From: Mycolicibacterium sp. P9-64 | GTDB lineage: Bacteria; Actinomycetota; Actinomycetes; Mycobacteriales; Mycobacteriaceae | Assembly (NCBI RefSeq): GCF_008329605.1 | Contig: NZ_NPKO01000019.1 | Coordinates: 1-63,744, forward strand | Length of the DNA stretch: 63,744 bases | Direction of reading: 5' to 3' | Part shown: positions 16,551 to 25,093 of the stretch, in pieces | Position numbering within the stretch: position 1 is the first letter of the stretch | How the letters are laid out: the number at the start of each line of letters is the position of its first letter | Position numbers and translations under genes: made by a program | Notes under the pieces: model-generated | Databases searched by the model: none | Seen by the model: the letters and a program-made list of their open reading frames with translations, nothing else | Told to the model about the DNA's origin: nothing

Positions 16551-17666
16551 GTGGATCCCGACCGTTTAGCCGACATCGCAGCCCTCGACACCACCTTGAC
16601 CACGGTGGAGCGGGTGCTCGATGTCGACGGTCTGCGTGCGCGCGTGGTGAGCCTCGAACAAGAGGCGTCCGATCCCAACCTCTGGGACGACCAGTCGCGC
16701 GCCCAGAAGGTCACCAGCGACCTCTCCCATACGCAGAGCGAGCTGCGCCGAGTCGAAGAGCTGCGGCAGCGGCTCGACGATCTGCCCGTGCTCTACGAGA
16801 TGGCCGCTGAAGAGGAAGGCGCTGCCGCCGAAGCGGCGCTGGCCGAGGCGGACGCCGAGTTCAAGTCACTCGGTGAGGACCTCGAGGCGATCGAGGTGCG
16901 CACGCTGCTGTCGGGGGAGTACGACGAACGCGAGGCCGTCGTCACCATCCGATCGGGCGCCGGCGGCGTCGACGCTGCCGACTGGGCCGAGATGCTCATG
17001 CGGATGTACATCCGGTGGGCCGAGAAGCACAACTACGGCGTCGAGGTGTTCGACACCTCCTACGCGGAAGAGGCGGGTATCAAGAGCGCGACGTTCGCGG
17101 TGCACGCGCCGTTCGCCTACGGCACGCTCTCGGTGGAGCAGGGCACTCACCGCCTGGTGCGGATCAGCCCGTTCGACAACCAGAGCAGGCGTCAGACGTC
17201 ATTCGCCGACGTCGAGGTGCTTCCGGTAGTGGAGACCACCGACCACATCGAGATTCCCGAAGGCGATCTGCGGGTAGACGTGTACCGGTCGAGCGGTCCC
17301 GGCGGCCAATCCGTGAACACCACCGACTCCGCCGTTCGACTCACGCACCTCCCCACCGGGATCGTCGTGACGTGCCAGAACGAGAAGTCGCAATTGCAGA
17401 ACAAGGTTGCGGCAATGCGCGTGTTGCAGGCGAAGCTGCTGGAGCGCAAGCGTTTGGAAGAGCGCGCCGAGATGGACGCGCTCAAGGGCGACGGCGGCAG
17501 CTCGTGGGGGAACCAGATGCGTTCCTACGTGCTGCAGCCCTACCAGATGGTCAAAGACCTACGCACCGACTACGAGGTCGGAAATCCGGCCGCGGTACTC
17601 GACGGAGACATCGACGGATTCCTCGAAGCGGGAATCCGTTGGCGCAATAGGAAAGATGACGACTAG
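16551..17666 (+). CDS. prfB: Peptide chain release factor 2
   Basis: 371 residues. The N-terminal coiled-coil domain is followed by the stop-codon recognition motif SPF (ISPFDNQSRRQ) near residue 210 and the peptidyl-hydrolysis GGQ motif (SSGPGGQSVNTTDSA) near 250. It terminates translation at UGA/UAA. The frame is continuous from a GTG start, so there is no programmed +1 frameshift as in E. coli RF2. The downstream mscS gene overlaps its 3' end by 11 nt. It is the first gene of the conserved block leading to smpB. Confidence 0.96.
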   Translation: MDPDRLADIAALDTTLTTVERVLDVDGLRARVVSLEQEASDPNLWDDQSRAQKVTSDLSHTQSELRRVEELRQRLDDLPVLYEMAAEEEGAAAEAALAEADAEFKSLGEDLEAIEVRTLLSGEYDEREAVVTIRSGAGGVDAADWAEMLMRMYIRWAEKHNYGVEVFDTSYAEEAGIKSATFAVHAPFAYGTLSVEQGTHRLVRISPFDNQSRRQTSFADVEVLPVVETTDHIEIPEGDLRVDVYRSSGPGGQSVNTTDSAVRLTHLPTGIVVTCQNEKSQLQNKVAAMRVLQAKLLERKRLEERAEMDALKGDGGSSWGNQMRSYVLQPYQMVKDLRTDYEVGNPAAVLDGDIDGFLEAGIRWRNRKDDD

Positions 17667-18624
17667 CTACCAGGCATTCGAATGGGCCCAGCGCTGGCAT
17701 GACTTCTGGCGGGGCGGCGTCGGCGAGTGGATCCTCACCCGCGGGCTCAAGATCGCTCTCATCATCATCTTCTCGCTGCTGGCCGCGCGCTTCATCACCT
17801 GGTGCGCGCACAAGATCACCAGCCGCATCGACGCCGACTTCCGGGACAGCGATCAGATCGTCCGCACCGAAAGCGCCAAGCACCGCCAGGCGGTCGCCTC
17901 GGTCATCTCCTGGGTGTCGATCGCGATCCTGTTCGTGGTGGTGGCCGTCGAGATCACCGACGTGCTGGCGATACCCGTCGGGTCGCTCGTCGCGCCGGCG
18001 GCGGTCCTTGGCGCCGCGCTCGGTTTCGGGGCGCAGCGCATCGTGCAGGACCTGCTGTCGGGGTTCTTCGTCATCACCGAGAAGCAATACGGCTTCGGTG
18101 ACCTGGTTGCCTTGACCGTTGCGGGTATCGCCGCACCGGCGGAGGGCACGGTCGAGGATGTCACGCTGCGCGTGACCAAGCTGCGGTCCAGCGACGGCGA
18201 AGTGTTCACCATCCCCAACGGCCAGATCGTCAAGACGATGAACCTGTCCAAGGACTGGGCACGCGCCGTCATCGACATCCCGGTCCCGACCAGCGCCGAC
18301 CTCACTCGGGTCACCCATCTGCTCCATGACGTCAGCGACACCGCGATGAAGGACGAGAGCCTGCGCAAGCTGCTGCTGGACGCCCCGCAGGTGATGGGCG
18401 TGGAGAGCATCGAACTCGACACCGTGAACCTGCGGATGGTCGCGCGCACGCTGCCGGGCAAGCAGTTCGAGGTCGGGCGACGGCTCCGTCTCCTGGTGAT
18501 TGCCATGCTTGCGCGCGCAGGGATCGTCACCCCTGCCGACAGCTCCCCGATGGTGAACACCATTCCAAGCCCGGCGACAGTCACCAGCCCTGACCAGCCG
18601 CGGCCCACGGAGGACCGCGAATGA
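17656..18624 (+). CDS. Small-conductance mechanosensitive channel (MscS family)
   Basis: 322 residues with three hydrophobic segments: LKIALIIIFSLLAARFI near 30, VISWVSIAILFVVVAVEI near 80 and the pore-lining, Gly/Ala-rich helix AAVLGAALGFGAQRIVQD near 115-135, followed by the MscS beta-domain (TEKQYGFGDLV, then FTIPNGQIVKTMNLS). It would release solutes on hypo-osmotic shock. The ATG at 17656 overlaps the end of prfB. This corresponds to Rv3104c in the same position in M. tuberculosis. Confidence 0.9.
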   Translation: MTTSYQAFEWAQRWHDFWRGGVGEWILTRGLKIALIIIFSLLAARFITWCAHKITSRIDADFRDSDQIVRTESAKHRQAVASVISWVSIAILFVVVAVEITDVLAIPVGSLVAPAAVLGAALGFGAQRIVQDLLSGFFVITEKQYGFGDLVALTVAGIAAPAEGTVEDVTLRVTKLRSSDGEVFTIPNGQIVKTMNLSKDWARAVIDIPVPTSADLTRVTHLLHDVSDTAMKDESLRKLLLDAPQVMGVESIELDTVNLRMVARTLPGKQFEVGRRLRLLVIAMLARAGIVTPADSSPMVNTIPSPATVTSPDQPRPTEDRE

Positions 18625-19130
18625 GCTTCTGGAACTGGCTCACCCGAACCCGCCCTGACCACGGGTGGCCCGGCTACCTGATCAATGGGCGCATCCGCAC
18701 GTCCACCGTTGGACTCATCGTCGCGTTCATCGTGATCGCCTGGGTGCACAGCGCCTACCGGCCGCCGCCCGCCCCGCCGGTGACGCCCGATACGGCCGTC
18801 GTGCCACCCGGGTTCGTGCCCGATCCCGAGTACACCTGGGTGCCGCGCACCAACGTGCAGGAACGTCCCAAGACCACCACGACGACGACGACCACCACGA
18901 CCACGACGACCACCACGCCGACGACTACTGAGCCCAGCCCGACCGACACCACGTCGACGACACCGGGCAGCCCGACGACGACTACGGGGCCCACGCCGGT
19001 CACGGTGGACCCGGATGGTGCCGGTCCGATTCCACCGCAGACGCTCACCCCGATCACGATTCCGACGGTCGTTCTGCCCTCGCTACCCGGACTCGCGCCG
19101 GCGCCGGCGGCGCCCGCGCCACCGACGTAG
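18621..19130 (+). CDS. Single-pass membrane protein with Thr/Pro-rich extracytoplasmic domain
   Basis: 169 residues. A cytoplasmic head with WNWLTRTRPDHGWPGYLING is followed by one transmembrane segment (TSTVGLIVAFIVIAWVHSA, ~28-46) and then a Pro/Thr-rich tail with a run of 15 threonines. It occupies the position of Rv3103c between mscS and ftsE and overlaps the mscS stop by 4 nt (ATGA). No catalytic motif is visible. The conserved head, placement and probable cell-wall-spanning tail suggest a structural role with the channel or FtsEX. The tail may be O-mannosylated; that is inference. Confidence 0.85.
   Translation: MSFWNWLTRTRPDHGWPGYLINGRIRTSTVGLIVAFIVIAWVHSAYRPPPAPPVTPDTAVVPPGFVPDPEYTWVPRTNVQERPKTTTTTTTTTTTTTTTPTTTEPSPTDTTSTTPGSPTTTTGPTPVTVDPDGAGPIPPQTLTPITIPTVVLPSLPGLAPAPAAPAPPT
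18873..18929 (+). repeat. ACC/ACG codon tract (polythreonine)
   Basis: Fifteen consecutive threonine codons (mixed ACC and ACG), a proline, then three more threonines. The simple-sequence tract is in frame, so expansion or contraction by triplets would change linker length without breaking the gene. Confidence 0.9.
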
Positions 19131-19170
19131 CGGGGTCTGACCGCGTGCACCGCTACACTGGCGAGCCGTG

Positions 19171-19860
19171 ATGATCACCCTCGACCACGTGAGCAAGCAG
19201 TACAAATCCTCGGCACGCCCAGCCCTGGACAATGTCTCGCTCAAGATCGACAAGGGGGAGTTCGTCTTCTTGATCGGGCCTTCCGGATCGGGCAAGTCGA
19301 CGTTCATGCGGCTGCTGCTCGCCGAGGAGACGCCGAGCAGCGGCGACATCCAGGTGTCCAAGTTCCACGTGAACAAGCTGTCGAGCCGCCACATCCCAAG
19401 CCTGCGGCAGGTGCTCGGCTGCGTGTTCCAGGACTTCCGGCTGCTGCAGCAGAAGACCGTGTTCGAGAACGTGGCGTTCGCCCTCGAGGTGATCGGCAAG
19501 CGTTCCGACGTCATCAACCGCGTCGTGCCCGACGTGCTGGAGATGGTCGGCCTGTCCGGCAAGGCGAACCGCCTGCCCCACGAGTTGTCAGGTGGCGAGC
19601 AGCAGCGCGTCGCCATCGCCAGGGCCTTCGTCAACCGCCCGCTGGTGCTGCTTGCCGACGAACCCACCGGAAACCTGGACCCGGATACCAGTAAGGACAT
19701 CATGGATCTGCTCGAGCGGATCAACCGCACCGGAACCACGGTGCTGATGGCCACACACGACCACCACATCGTCGACTCGATGCGCCAGCGCGTCATCGAA
19801 CTCGAGCTCGGCCGCCTGATCCGCGACGAGCAGCGCGGTGTCTACGGAATGGATCGCTAA
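19171..19860 (+). CDS. ftsE: Cell division ATP-binding protein FtsE
   Basis: 229 residues, an ABC ATPase. Walker A is GPSGSGKST near residues 36-44, the Q-loop in VFQDFRLL near 90, the signature LSGGEQQRVAIARA near 140-153, Walker B in VLLADEPTGNLD near 160, and the switch histidine in ATHDHH near 195. It works with FtsX to control septal peptidoglycan hydrolases. The ATG at 19171 follows a GTG at 19168 that could also start; the shorter form matches MITLDHV starts of mycobacterial FtsE. ftsX follows directly. Confidence 0.96.
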   Translation: MITLDHVSKQYKSSARPALDNVSLKIDKGEFVFLIGPSGSGKSTFMRLLLAEETPSSGDIQVSKFHVNKLSSRHIPSLRQVLGCVFQDFRLLQQKTVFENVAFALEVIGKRSDVINRVVPDVLEMVGLSGKANRLPHELSGGEQQRVAIARAFVNRPLVLLADEPTGNLDPDTSKDIMDLLERINRTGTTVLMATHDHHIVDSMRQRVIELELGRLIRDEQRGVYGMDR

Positions 19861-20754
19861 GTGCGCTTCGGCTTTCTGATCAACGAGGTCCTCACCGGGC
19901 TTCGACGCAACGTCACGATGACGGTCGCCATGATCTTGACGACCGCCATCTCCATCGGCCTGTTCGGCGGCGGCCTCCTCGTCGTCCGGCTGGCCGACAG
20001 CTCCCGCAACATCTACCTCGACCGCGTCGAGAGCCAGGTCTTCCTCACCAACGACGTCTCGGCCAACGACCCGACGTGTGACGCCGACCCGTGCAAGGCG
20101 CTGCGCAAGCAGATCGAAGACCGTGGCGACGTGAAGTCGGTGCGCTTCCTCAACCGCGATCAGGCCTACGAGGACGCGATCAAGAAGTTCCCGCAGTACA
20201 AGGACGTCGCAGGCAAGGACGCGTTCCCTGCGTCGTTCATCGTCAAACTCGACAATCCCGAGCAGCACAAGGAGTTCGACCAATCATTGGTCGGCAAGCC
20301 GGGTGTGCTCAACGTGCTCAATCAGAAGGACCTGATAGACCGGCTGTTCGCGGTGCTCGACGGTTTGAGTAGCGCAGCGTTCGCGGTCGCCTTGGTGCAG
20401 GCAGTCGGTGCGATCCTGTTGATAGCCAACATGGTTCAAGTCGCCGCCTATACCCGCCGAACGGAGGTGGGCATCATGCGACTGGTCGGCGCTAGCCGCT
20501 GGTACACGCAGCTGCCGTTCCTCGTCGAGGCGATGCTGGCCGCGTTCCTCGGCGTGGTGATCGCGATCATCGGGCTGATCGTGGTGCGCGCGCTGTTCCT
20601 CGAGAAGGCGTTGAATCAGTTCTATCAAGCGAACCTGATCGCCAGGATCGACTACGCCGACATCCTCTACATCGCGCCCATCCTGTTGTTCGTCGGCGTC
20701 GCGATGGCCGGGGTCACCGGCTATGCCACCTTGCGCTTGTACGTGCGGCGTTAG
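19861..20754 (+). CDS. ftsX: Cell division protein FtsX
   Basis: 297 residues, GTG start immediately after the ftsE stop. It has a first membrane helix near residues 22-45, an extracytoplasmic loop with two cysteines (PTCDADPCKALR) that probably form a disulfide as in mycobacterial FtsX, then three C-terminal helices (AAFAVALVQAVGAILLI, LAAFLGVVIAIIGLIVV, ILYIAPILLFVGVAMAG). It transmits FtsE ATPase activity to periplasmic peptidoglycan hydrolases. Confidence 0.96.
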   Translation: MRFGFLINEVLTGLRRNVTMTVAMILTTAISIGLFGGGLLVVRLADSSRNIYLDRVESQVFLTNDVSANDPTCDADPCKALRKQIEDRGDVKSVRFLNRDQAYEDAIKKFPQYKDVAGKDAFPASFIVKLDNPEQHKEFDQSLVGKPGVLNVLNQKDLIDRLFAVLDGLSSAAFAVALVQAVGAILLIANMVQVAAYTRRTEVGIMRLVGASRWYTQLPFLVEAMLAAFLGVVIAIIGLIVVRALFLEKALNQFYQANLIARIDYADILYIAPILLFVGVAMAGVTGYATLRLYVRR

Positions 20755-20756
20755 CC

Positions 20757-21254
20757 ATGGTGAAGAAGAAGGTCGACGAGGCCACCCGGCGCAACAACCA
20801 GGTGGTCGCGACCAATCGCAAGGCGCGGCACAACTACGTGATCCTGGAGACCTTCGAGGCAGGGGTCGCGCTGATGGGCACCGAGGTGAAGGCCCTGCGC
20901 GAAGGTCAGGCATCGCTGGCCGACGCGTTCGCCACCCTCGACGACGGTGAGATCTGGCTGCGCAACCTGCACATCCCGGAGTATCACGCCGGCAGCTGGA
21001 CCAACCACGCGCCGCGGCGCAACCGAAAACTGCTGCTGCACCGCGGCGAGATCGACAACTTGGTCGGCAAGATCCGCGACGGCAATCTGACGTTGGTGCC
21101 GCTGTCGCTGTACTTCACCGACGGCAAGGTCAAGGTGGAGCTCGCGCTGGCGCGAGGCAAGCAGACCCACGACAAGCGGCAGGACATGGCAAGACGTGAC
21201 GCCGATCGGGAAGTCACCCGGGAACTGGGGCGGCGCGCCAAGGGCATGACCTGA
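20757..21254 (+). CDS. smpB: SsrA-binding protein SmpB
   Basis: 165 residues. It has the SmpB barrel, with NYVILETFEAGVALMGTEVK near residues 25-44, IPEYHAGSW near 79 and a basic C-terminal tail (KQTHDKRQDMARRDADREV) that reads the empty mRNA channel. It partners with the tmRNA encoded 1.6 kb downstream (22862-23227). It begins 2 nt after the ftsX stop. Confidence 0.96.
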   Translation: MVKKKVDEATRRNNQVVATNRKARHNYVILETFEAGVALMGTEVKALREGQASLADAFATLDDGEIWLRNLHIPEYHAGSWTNHAPRRNRKLLLHRGEIDNLVGKIRDGNLTLVPLSLYFTDGKVKVELALARGKQTHDKRQDMARRDADREVTRELGRRAKGMT

Positions 21255-21338
21255 TCGGGGTCGGCTTCGCGCTGGTCTCGGCGTTCGGATGATCGCGACC
21301 GGCTGACGGGCAGCCTGTTGGAGCGCTACCGTCGGCCG

Positions 21339-22187
21339 GTGAACAGCCCCTCACGCCCTGCCACCATCCTCGACAAGTCCGACGTTCTCGGAGGCCTCTT
21401 CGCGTCGTGGGACGCCATCGACCAGCTGATGACGGGTCTACCCGACACGCAGTGGACGGTGCCGACACCGCTGCCGGGATGGTGCGTCCACGACGTCGTC
21501 GCTCACGTCATCGGCACCGAGTCGATGCTGTCGGGCGCCGCCACCCCCGAGCTGGGCGCCGACGTCGCGACGTTCGGTCACGTGCGCAACCCCATCGGCG
21601 AGCTCAACGAGTGCTGGGTGCAACACCTGCGCGGCGACACCGGCGACGACGTGCTGACGCGGTTTCGCGACGTGACGGCCAAGCGCAGAGCGGTGCTCGC
21701 CGACATGACCGACGAGGTTTGGAACGGGGTGACCGCGACGCCCGCCGGGCCGGACACCTACGGCAGGTTCATGCGCATCCGGACCTTCGACTGCTGGATG
21801 CACCAACAAGACATCCGGCAGGCCCTCTCGTGTCCGCCGTCGGACGCCGACCTCGACGGTCCGGCGTCACGCCTGGCGCTCGACGAGATCGGCGCCAGCA
21901 TGGGCTTCGTGGTCGGCAAGCTCGGCGGTGCACCCGAGGGTTCGCGGGTCGCCATCGAGTTGACCGGGCCGCTGCAGCGCACCATCAATGTGGCGGTCGA
22001 CGGCAGGGCGGCCGTGGTGGACGAGTTCGCGGATGGGCCGACGACGGTCATCCGGCTCGACGGCCTGCAGTTCACTCGGCGCTGCGGCGGACGACCCCTT
22101 GGAAATGACCGCCCGCGTGACGTCGAGTTCGATGGGGACGCCGAGGTGGGCCGGCGAATCGTCGATCACATGGCGTACGTGATCTGA
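21339..22187 (+). CDS. Maleylpyruvate isomerase/mycothiol-dependent (MDMPI, DinB-like) family protein
   Basis: 282 residues. The N-terminal mycothiol-dependent DinB-fold domain shows PLPGWCVHDVVAHVIGTES near residue 45-63 and MHQQDIRQAL near 150, supplying the expected metal-binding histidines. A C-terminal SCP2-like domain with ITGPLQ-type strands follows (VAIELTGPLQRTINVAVDG). Members use mycothiol as a thiol cofactor in isomerisation or transfer reactions. A TTG at 21318 could extend the protein by 7 residues. Confidence 0.85.
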   Translation: MNSPSRPATILDKSDVLGGLFASWDAIDQLMTGLPDTQWTVPTPLPGWCVHDVVAHVIGTESMLSGAATPELGADVATFGHVRNPIGELNECWVQHLRGDTGDDVLTRFRDVTAKRRAVLADMTDEVWNGVTATPAGPDTYGRFMRIRTFDCWMHQQDIRQALSCPPSDADLDGPASRLALDEIGASMGFVVGKLGGAPEGSRVAIELTGPLQRTINVAVDGRAAVVDEFADGPTTVIRLDGLQFTRRCGGRPLGNDRPRDVEFDGDAEVGRRIVDHMAYVI

Positions 22188-22198
22188 GCGGAACTGTC

Positions 22199-22687
22199 CT
22201 AGTCGGCGGTGTGCACGATCAGGATGTCGATCTTTGCCTTGCGGGCGACGGCGTCGGGTACCGAGCCCAGTATGCGTCCAGCGGTGGTGTCCAGTCCGAC
22301 GTCGCCGACCACGAGCAGGTCTGCGTTGACCTCGTGGACCAGCTTCACCAGTGCGTGCACTGGAGCACCCTCGACCGCGCGCTCCACGACGTTCTTGGCG
22401 CCGGACGCCTTCGCACGGTCGCGGGCTTCGCGGAGGGTCTCATAGACCGGGGCATCGCCGTGCAGTATGTAATCCTCGCCGCCGAGGGCATCGGCGTCAC
22501 GGGCATCAGTCACGTGATCGTGGGAAGGCGCGCGCGACCAGCTTCCCCTTTCGACGGCGGGGACGTGTGCGCTCGCGATGATCAGCGTGGCGTTCTCCTG
22601 CGCCGCGAACGCGCCTGCTCGGTCGACCGCGCGCAATGACGACGCCGAGCCGTCAGTGCCGACGATCATCGTCCGATAGCCGCTCAT
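22199..22687 (-). CDS. Universal stress protein (UspA family)
   Basis: 162 residues. VGTDGSASSLRAVD is at the N terminus and the ATP-binding pattern GxxG-x9-GS appears at the C terminus (VVGDVGLDTTAGRILGSVP), so this is the nucleotide-binding subtype. It is convergent with the MDMPI gene and divergent from the tmRNA. Such proteins accumulate on growth arrest or hypoxia in mycobacteria. Confidence 0.9.
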   Translation of the reverse strand: MSGYRTMIVGTDGSASSLRAVDRAGAFAAQENATLIIASAHVPAVERGSWSRAPSHDHVTDARDADALGGEDYILHGDAPVYETLREARDRAKASGAKNVVERAVEGAPVHALVKLVHEVNADLLVVGDVGLDTTAGRILGSVPDAVARKAKIDILIVHTAD

Positions 22688-22822
22688 GGCAGCCTCCTTG
22701 GCGTCGGTTTCGACGTCTTGACATTAACGTCGGACCAGGCGCCATTTCTGGGTTTTTGGCATCGAGGCGGGACGTGATCCAACCGGGACTTCTTAATCGC
22801 TGGACCGCGTTGAGCTGCACGG

Positions 22823-22828
22823 TATGAT
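22823..22828 (+). promoter_or_regulatory. Probable -10 element of the tmRNA promoter
   Basis: TATGAT lies 34 nt before the mature tmRNA 5' end. Transcription would begin near 22835, giving a leader of about 27 nt. No convincing -35 hexamer is seen, which is common in mycobacteria. Confidence 0.5.
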
Positions 22829-22835
22829 GGAACGT

Positions 22836-22854
22836 CCCACCGAAGTTCGGTGGG
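22836..22854 (+). promoter_or_regulatory. Perfect inverted repeat in the tmRNA leader
   Basis: CCCACCGAA-g-TTCGGTGGG is a perfect 19-bp palindrome ending 7 nt before the mature tmRNA. In RNA it would fold into an 8-bp hairpin with a 3-nt loop at the very 5' end of the precursor. It could be a processing/stability element or a DNA operator. Confidence 0.6.
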
Positions 22855-22861
22855 GATGCGA

Positions 22862-23227
22862 GGGGCCGAACGGTTTCGACATCGCGCATCGAATCAAGGG
22901 AAGCGTGCCGGTGCAGGCAAATGACCACCGTAAGCGTCGTTGCAACCAATTAAGCGCCGATTCCAATCAGCGCGACTACGCCCTCGCTGCCTAAGCGACG
23001 GTGTGTCTGTCAGACCGGGAGCGCCCTCGGCCCGGACCCTGGCATCAGCTAGAGGGACAAACCCATACGTCCGGTCGCGGGATGTACGGGGACATCAAAC
23101 AGCGACTGGGATCGTCATCACGGCTTGTTCGCGAGACCGAGAGATCCAAGTAGAGACATAGCGAACTGCGCACGGAGAAGCCTTGAGGGAATGCCGTTGG
23201 ACCCGGGTTCGATTCCCGGCGGCTCCA
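22862..23227 (+). ncRNA. ssrA: Transfer-messenger RNA (tmRNA)
   Basis: The acceptor stem pairs GGGGCCG at the 5' end with CGGCTCC at the 3' end, including the G-U pair typical of the tmRNA acceptor; the T-arm reads CCCGGGTTCGATTCCCGG, and the CCA is not encoded. The tag frame at 22956-22994 reads ADSNQRDYALAA-stop, the tag type I associate with M. smegmatis-like species (M. tuberculosis has ADKSQRDFALAA). It rescues stalled ribosomes with SmpB. A strong terminator follows. Confidence 0.97.
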
Positions 23228-23231
23228 CAGC

Positions 23232-23275
23232 AAAGGCCCAGGTCAGGGAGATAATCCCCAGCCTGGGCCTTTCTG
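23232..23275 (+). terminator. Intrinsic terminator of tmRNA
   Basis: AAAGGCCCAGG (23232-23242) pairs with CCTGGGCCTTT (23262-23272), an 11-bp perfect stem ending in TTT, 5 nt after the tmRNA. Confidence 0.85.
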
Positions 23276-23337
23276 CGTCAGCGGTAAGTGGTTTCAAGCT
23301 GCGTTTGGCGATGCGTCTTTTCGGGCAAAATCCACTC

Positions 23338-23571
23338 ATGCGAAGTCTTCTACGCCGTTTGACGATCGCGGCGGTTGCAGCCGCTCCGCTTGCCACCGCG
23401 TCGCCGTTGGGCGCCGGGATCGGGTCGGCAGAGCCGCTCAACTGCGTGAACGGGCAATTCTGGGATCCGATCACCAACACCTGCCAGACACCGCGTCCGG
23501 CGCAAGACTGCGGGCCCGGTCAGTACTGGAATGCGTTGTCGAATGTCTGTCGACCGCTTGGTCAGCTCTGA
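23338..23571 (+). CDS. Small secreted Cys-containing protein
   Basis: 77 residues. A signal peptide (RRLTIAAVAAAPLATASPLG, likely cleaved after GSA) leads to a ~47-residue mature domain with four cysteines: LNCVNGQFWDPITNTCQ and DCGPGQYWNALSNVCR. The two halves are an internal duplication (C-x-n-GQ-x-W-x-n-N-C), suggesting two small disulfide loops. Related small chitin-binding-like or unknown proteins occur in mycobacteria; I do not assign a function. Confidence 0.75.
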   Translation: MRSLLRRLTIAAVAAAPLATASPLGAGIGSAEPLNCVNGQFWDPITNTCQTPRPAQDCGPGQYWNALSNVCRPLGQL

Positions 23572-23594
23572 CGCGCTGCTAGACGGGGTTGGGA

Positions 23595-24059
23595 TCAGCT
23601 CGACTCGACGGATTCCCCAGGCATGTGCCGGGCGGCGGTCGCATCCATGATGCCGCGCAGGGCTGGTATCTGGTTGAGCAAGCCCTCGAGATCGTCGCCC
23701 GCAACACGCAGAACCTCGGCCCTGCCGGTTGTCGTCACCGTCGCATTCCGCAGTTTCCCGTGACGAAGCGCGGATTCGCCGATCACCTCACCCGGTCCGA
23801 CCACGGCAACGCGGTCGTGTCCGACGTACACCCCCGCCTCCCCGCTGAGCAGGATGTAAAGGGCGTCCGATGGCGTCTGTTCCTGTATCAGGGGCCATGG
23901 CCCGGACGTCGAGGCGCGACGTGCGGCTCGGACGATCCGCTGTAGGTCGTCGTCCGAGAGCGTCGCCTCCGAGACGAATTCCCGGAGCCGACGAGCGCTT
24001 TCTTGGTACTCCGCTTCCTGTGCGGCGGCGGCTTCCTTCTGGCGTTCACGCTCGTTCAT
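23595..24059 (-). CDS. Cyclic-nucleotide-binding domain protein
   Basis: 154 residues. A charged, probably coiled N-terminal helix (ERERQKEAAAAQEAEYQESA) precedes a single cNMP-binding barrel: LYILLSGEAGVYV near residue 70, GPGEVIGESALRHGKLRNAT near 90-108. The phosphate-binding cassette has GE and R-x-A-type residues (RNATV). No DNA-binding or catalytic domain follows, so it may be a regulatory subunit or anchor. The ATG at 24059 is chosen for its GGGGAG box. Confidence 0.8.
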   Translation of the reverse strand: MNERERQKEAAAAQEAEYQESARRLREFVSEATLSDDDLQRIVRAARRASTSGPWPLIQEQTPSDALYILLSGEAGVYVGHDRVAVVGPGEVIGESALRHGKLRNATVTTTGRAEVLRVAGDDLEGLLNQIPALRGIMDATAARHMPGESVESS

Positions 24060-24169
24060 CAGTGGCTCCCCATCGTGACGTTGTCGTCGAGGAGCGTAGC
24101 GAACGACCGTCGTCAACAAATCCGAAATGAACGGCGCGGGAGGGCGTGCAACCACGTCTTGATCTGCCG

Positions 24170-25093
24170 TCAATCGATTTGCCAGTCCTGGCCACCGTCG
24201 TTTTGCGTGTAGCTGCCGACGGAGTTCGCGACGACGATCGGATCGCCGATCCCAAAGTTGTCGTAGAACCACTGCGCGTCTGCGGGACTGATGTTGATGC
24301 AGCCGTGGCTCACGTTCCGGTTTCCCTGATCGGCCACCGACCACGGCGCGCTGTGCACGAAGTTGCCGCTGTTGTCGATCTGGACGGCCAGCTTGACGTG
24401 GAGGCGGTAACCCTCTGGCGACTCATTCGAAACGCCGTATGTCTCGGAGTCCATCACGACGTCGGAAAACTTGTCCTGCACGTAGTAGGTGCCGTCGGGG
24501 GTGTCGTGGCCCGGCTTGCCCATCGACATCGGGAATATCTGCTCGACGTTGCCATTGCGTGTGATCGTCATCTGGTGGGTGTTGTTGTCGGCGGTGGCGA
24601 CGAGCGCATCTCCGGTGGTGAAGCTGGACGTGGTGCCCGCTGCGTCGACGTTCACCGTGGTGTGTTCGGGCCAGAATGCAAGTGGCCGCCATCGCACCTG
24701 GCTGTCGTTCATCCAATAGAACTTTCCGGCCACCGGTGGATCCGACGAGATGTGTATCGCGTCCTCGGCCGCAGATCGGTCCGCGATCGGTGCGGCGAAC
24801 GCAATGACAATCGGTTTGGCGACGCCCACGGTCGAGCCGTTCGAGGGATTCACTGCCGCCAAACTGAACGGGGCTGTGTCAGGAACTGTCTCGTCGACTG
24901 TTCCCGCGGTCTGATCCAACGGCGCCCAAACCGCCTCTGGGTCAACCGCTTCCGTGGGCGACGGATCGACCGGTGGGACATCACTTCCCTCTGGGTCGGC
25001 CAGCGCATGCGGCGTCACCATCAGGGCGGCTAGAACCGCAAGAGCTCCGATCGCAGCAGTTGCTCGGATACCAGTCGGACTTCGCATGTACAT
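24170..25093 (-). CDS. L,D-transpeptidase (YkuD), secreted
   Basis: 307 residues. A signal peptide ends near ALA-DPEG; then a Pro/Glu-rich spacer, an immunoglobulin-like domain (GSTVGVAKPIVIAF near 85) and the YkuD catalytic domain with the active-site motif SHGCINISPADAQW near 270, including the catalytic Cys and upstream His. It makes 3-3 cross-links in peptidoglycan, the dominant link type in mycobacteria, and is a carbapenem target. Only one Ig-like domain is evident. Two in-frame ATGs (25093, 25087) are equally plausible starts. Confidence 0.92.
   Translation of the reverse strand: MYMRSPTGIRATAAIGALAVLAALMVTPHALADPEGSDVPPVDPSPTEAVDPEAVWAPLDQTAGTVDETVPDTAPFSLAAVNPSNGSTVGVAKPIVIAFAAPIADRSAAEDAIHISSDPPVAGKFYWMNDSQVRWRPLAFWPEHTTVNVDAAGTTSSFTTGDALVATADNNTHQMTITRNGNVEQIFPMSMGKPGHDTPDGTYYVQDKFSDVVMDSETYGVSNESPEGYRLHVKLAVQIDNSGNFVHSAPWSVADQGNRNVSHGCINISPADAQWFYDNFGIGDPIVVANSVGSYTQNDGGQDWQID

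Noticed and set aside
16551..17666. Programmed +1 frameshift in prfB as in E. coli
   Set aside because: The frame is open from the GTG start to the stop, with no in-frame early UGA.
22862..23227. A tRNA gene at the T-loop-like sequence near 23200
   Set aside because: The T-arm belongs to the tmRNA 3' half; no anticodon arm is present.
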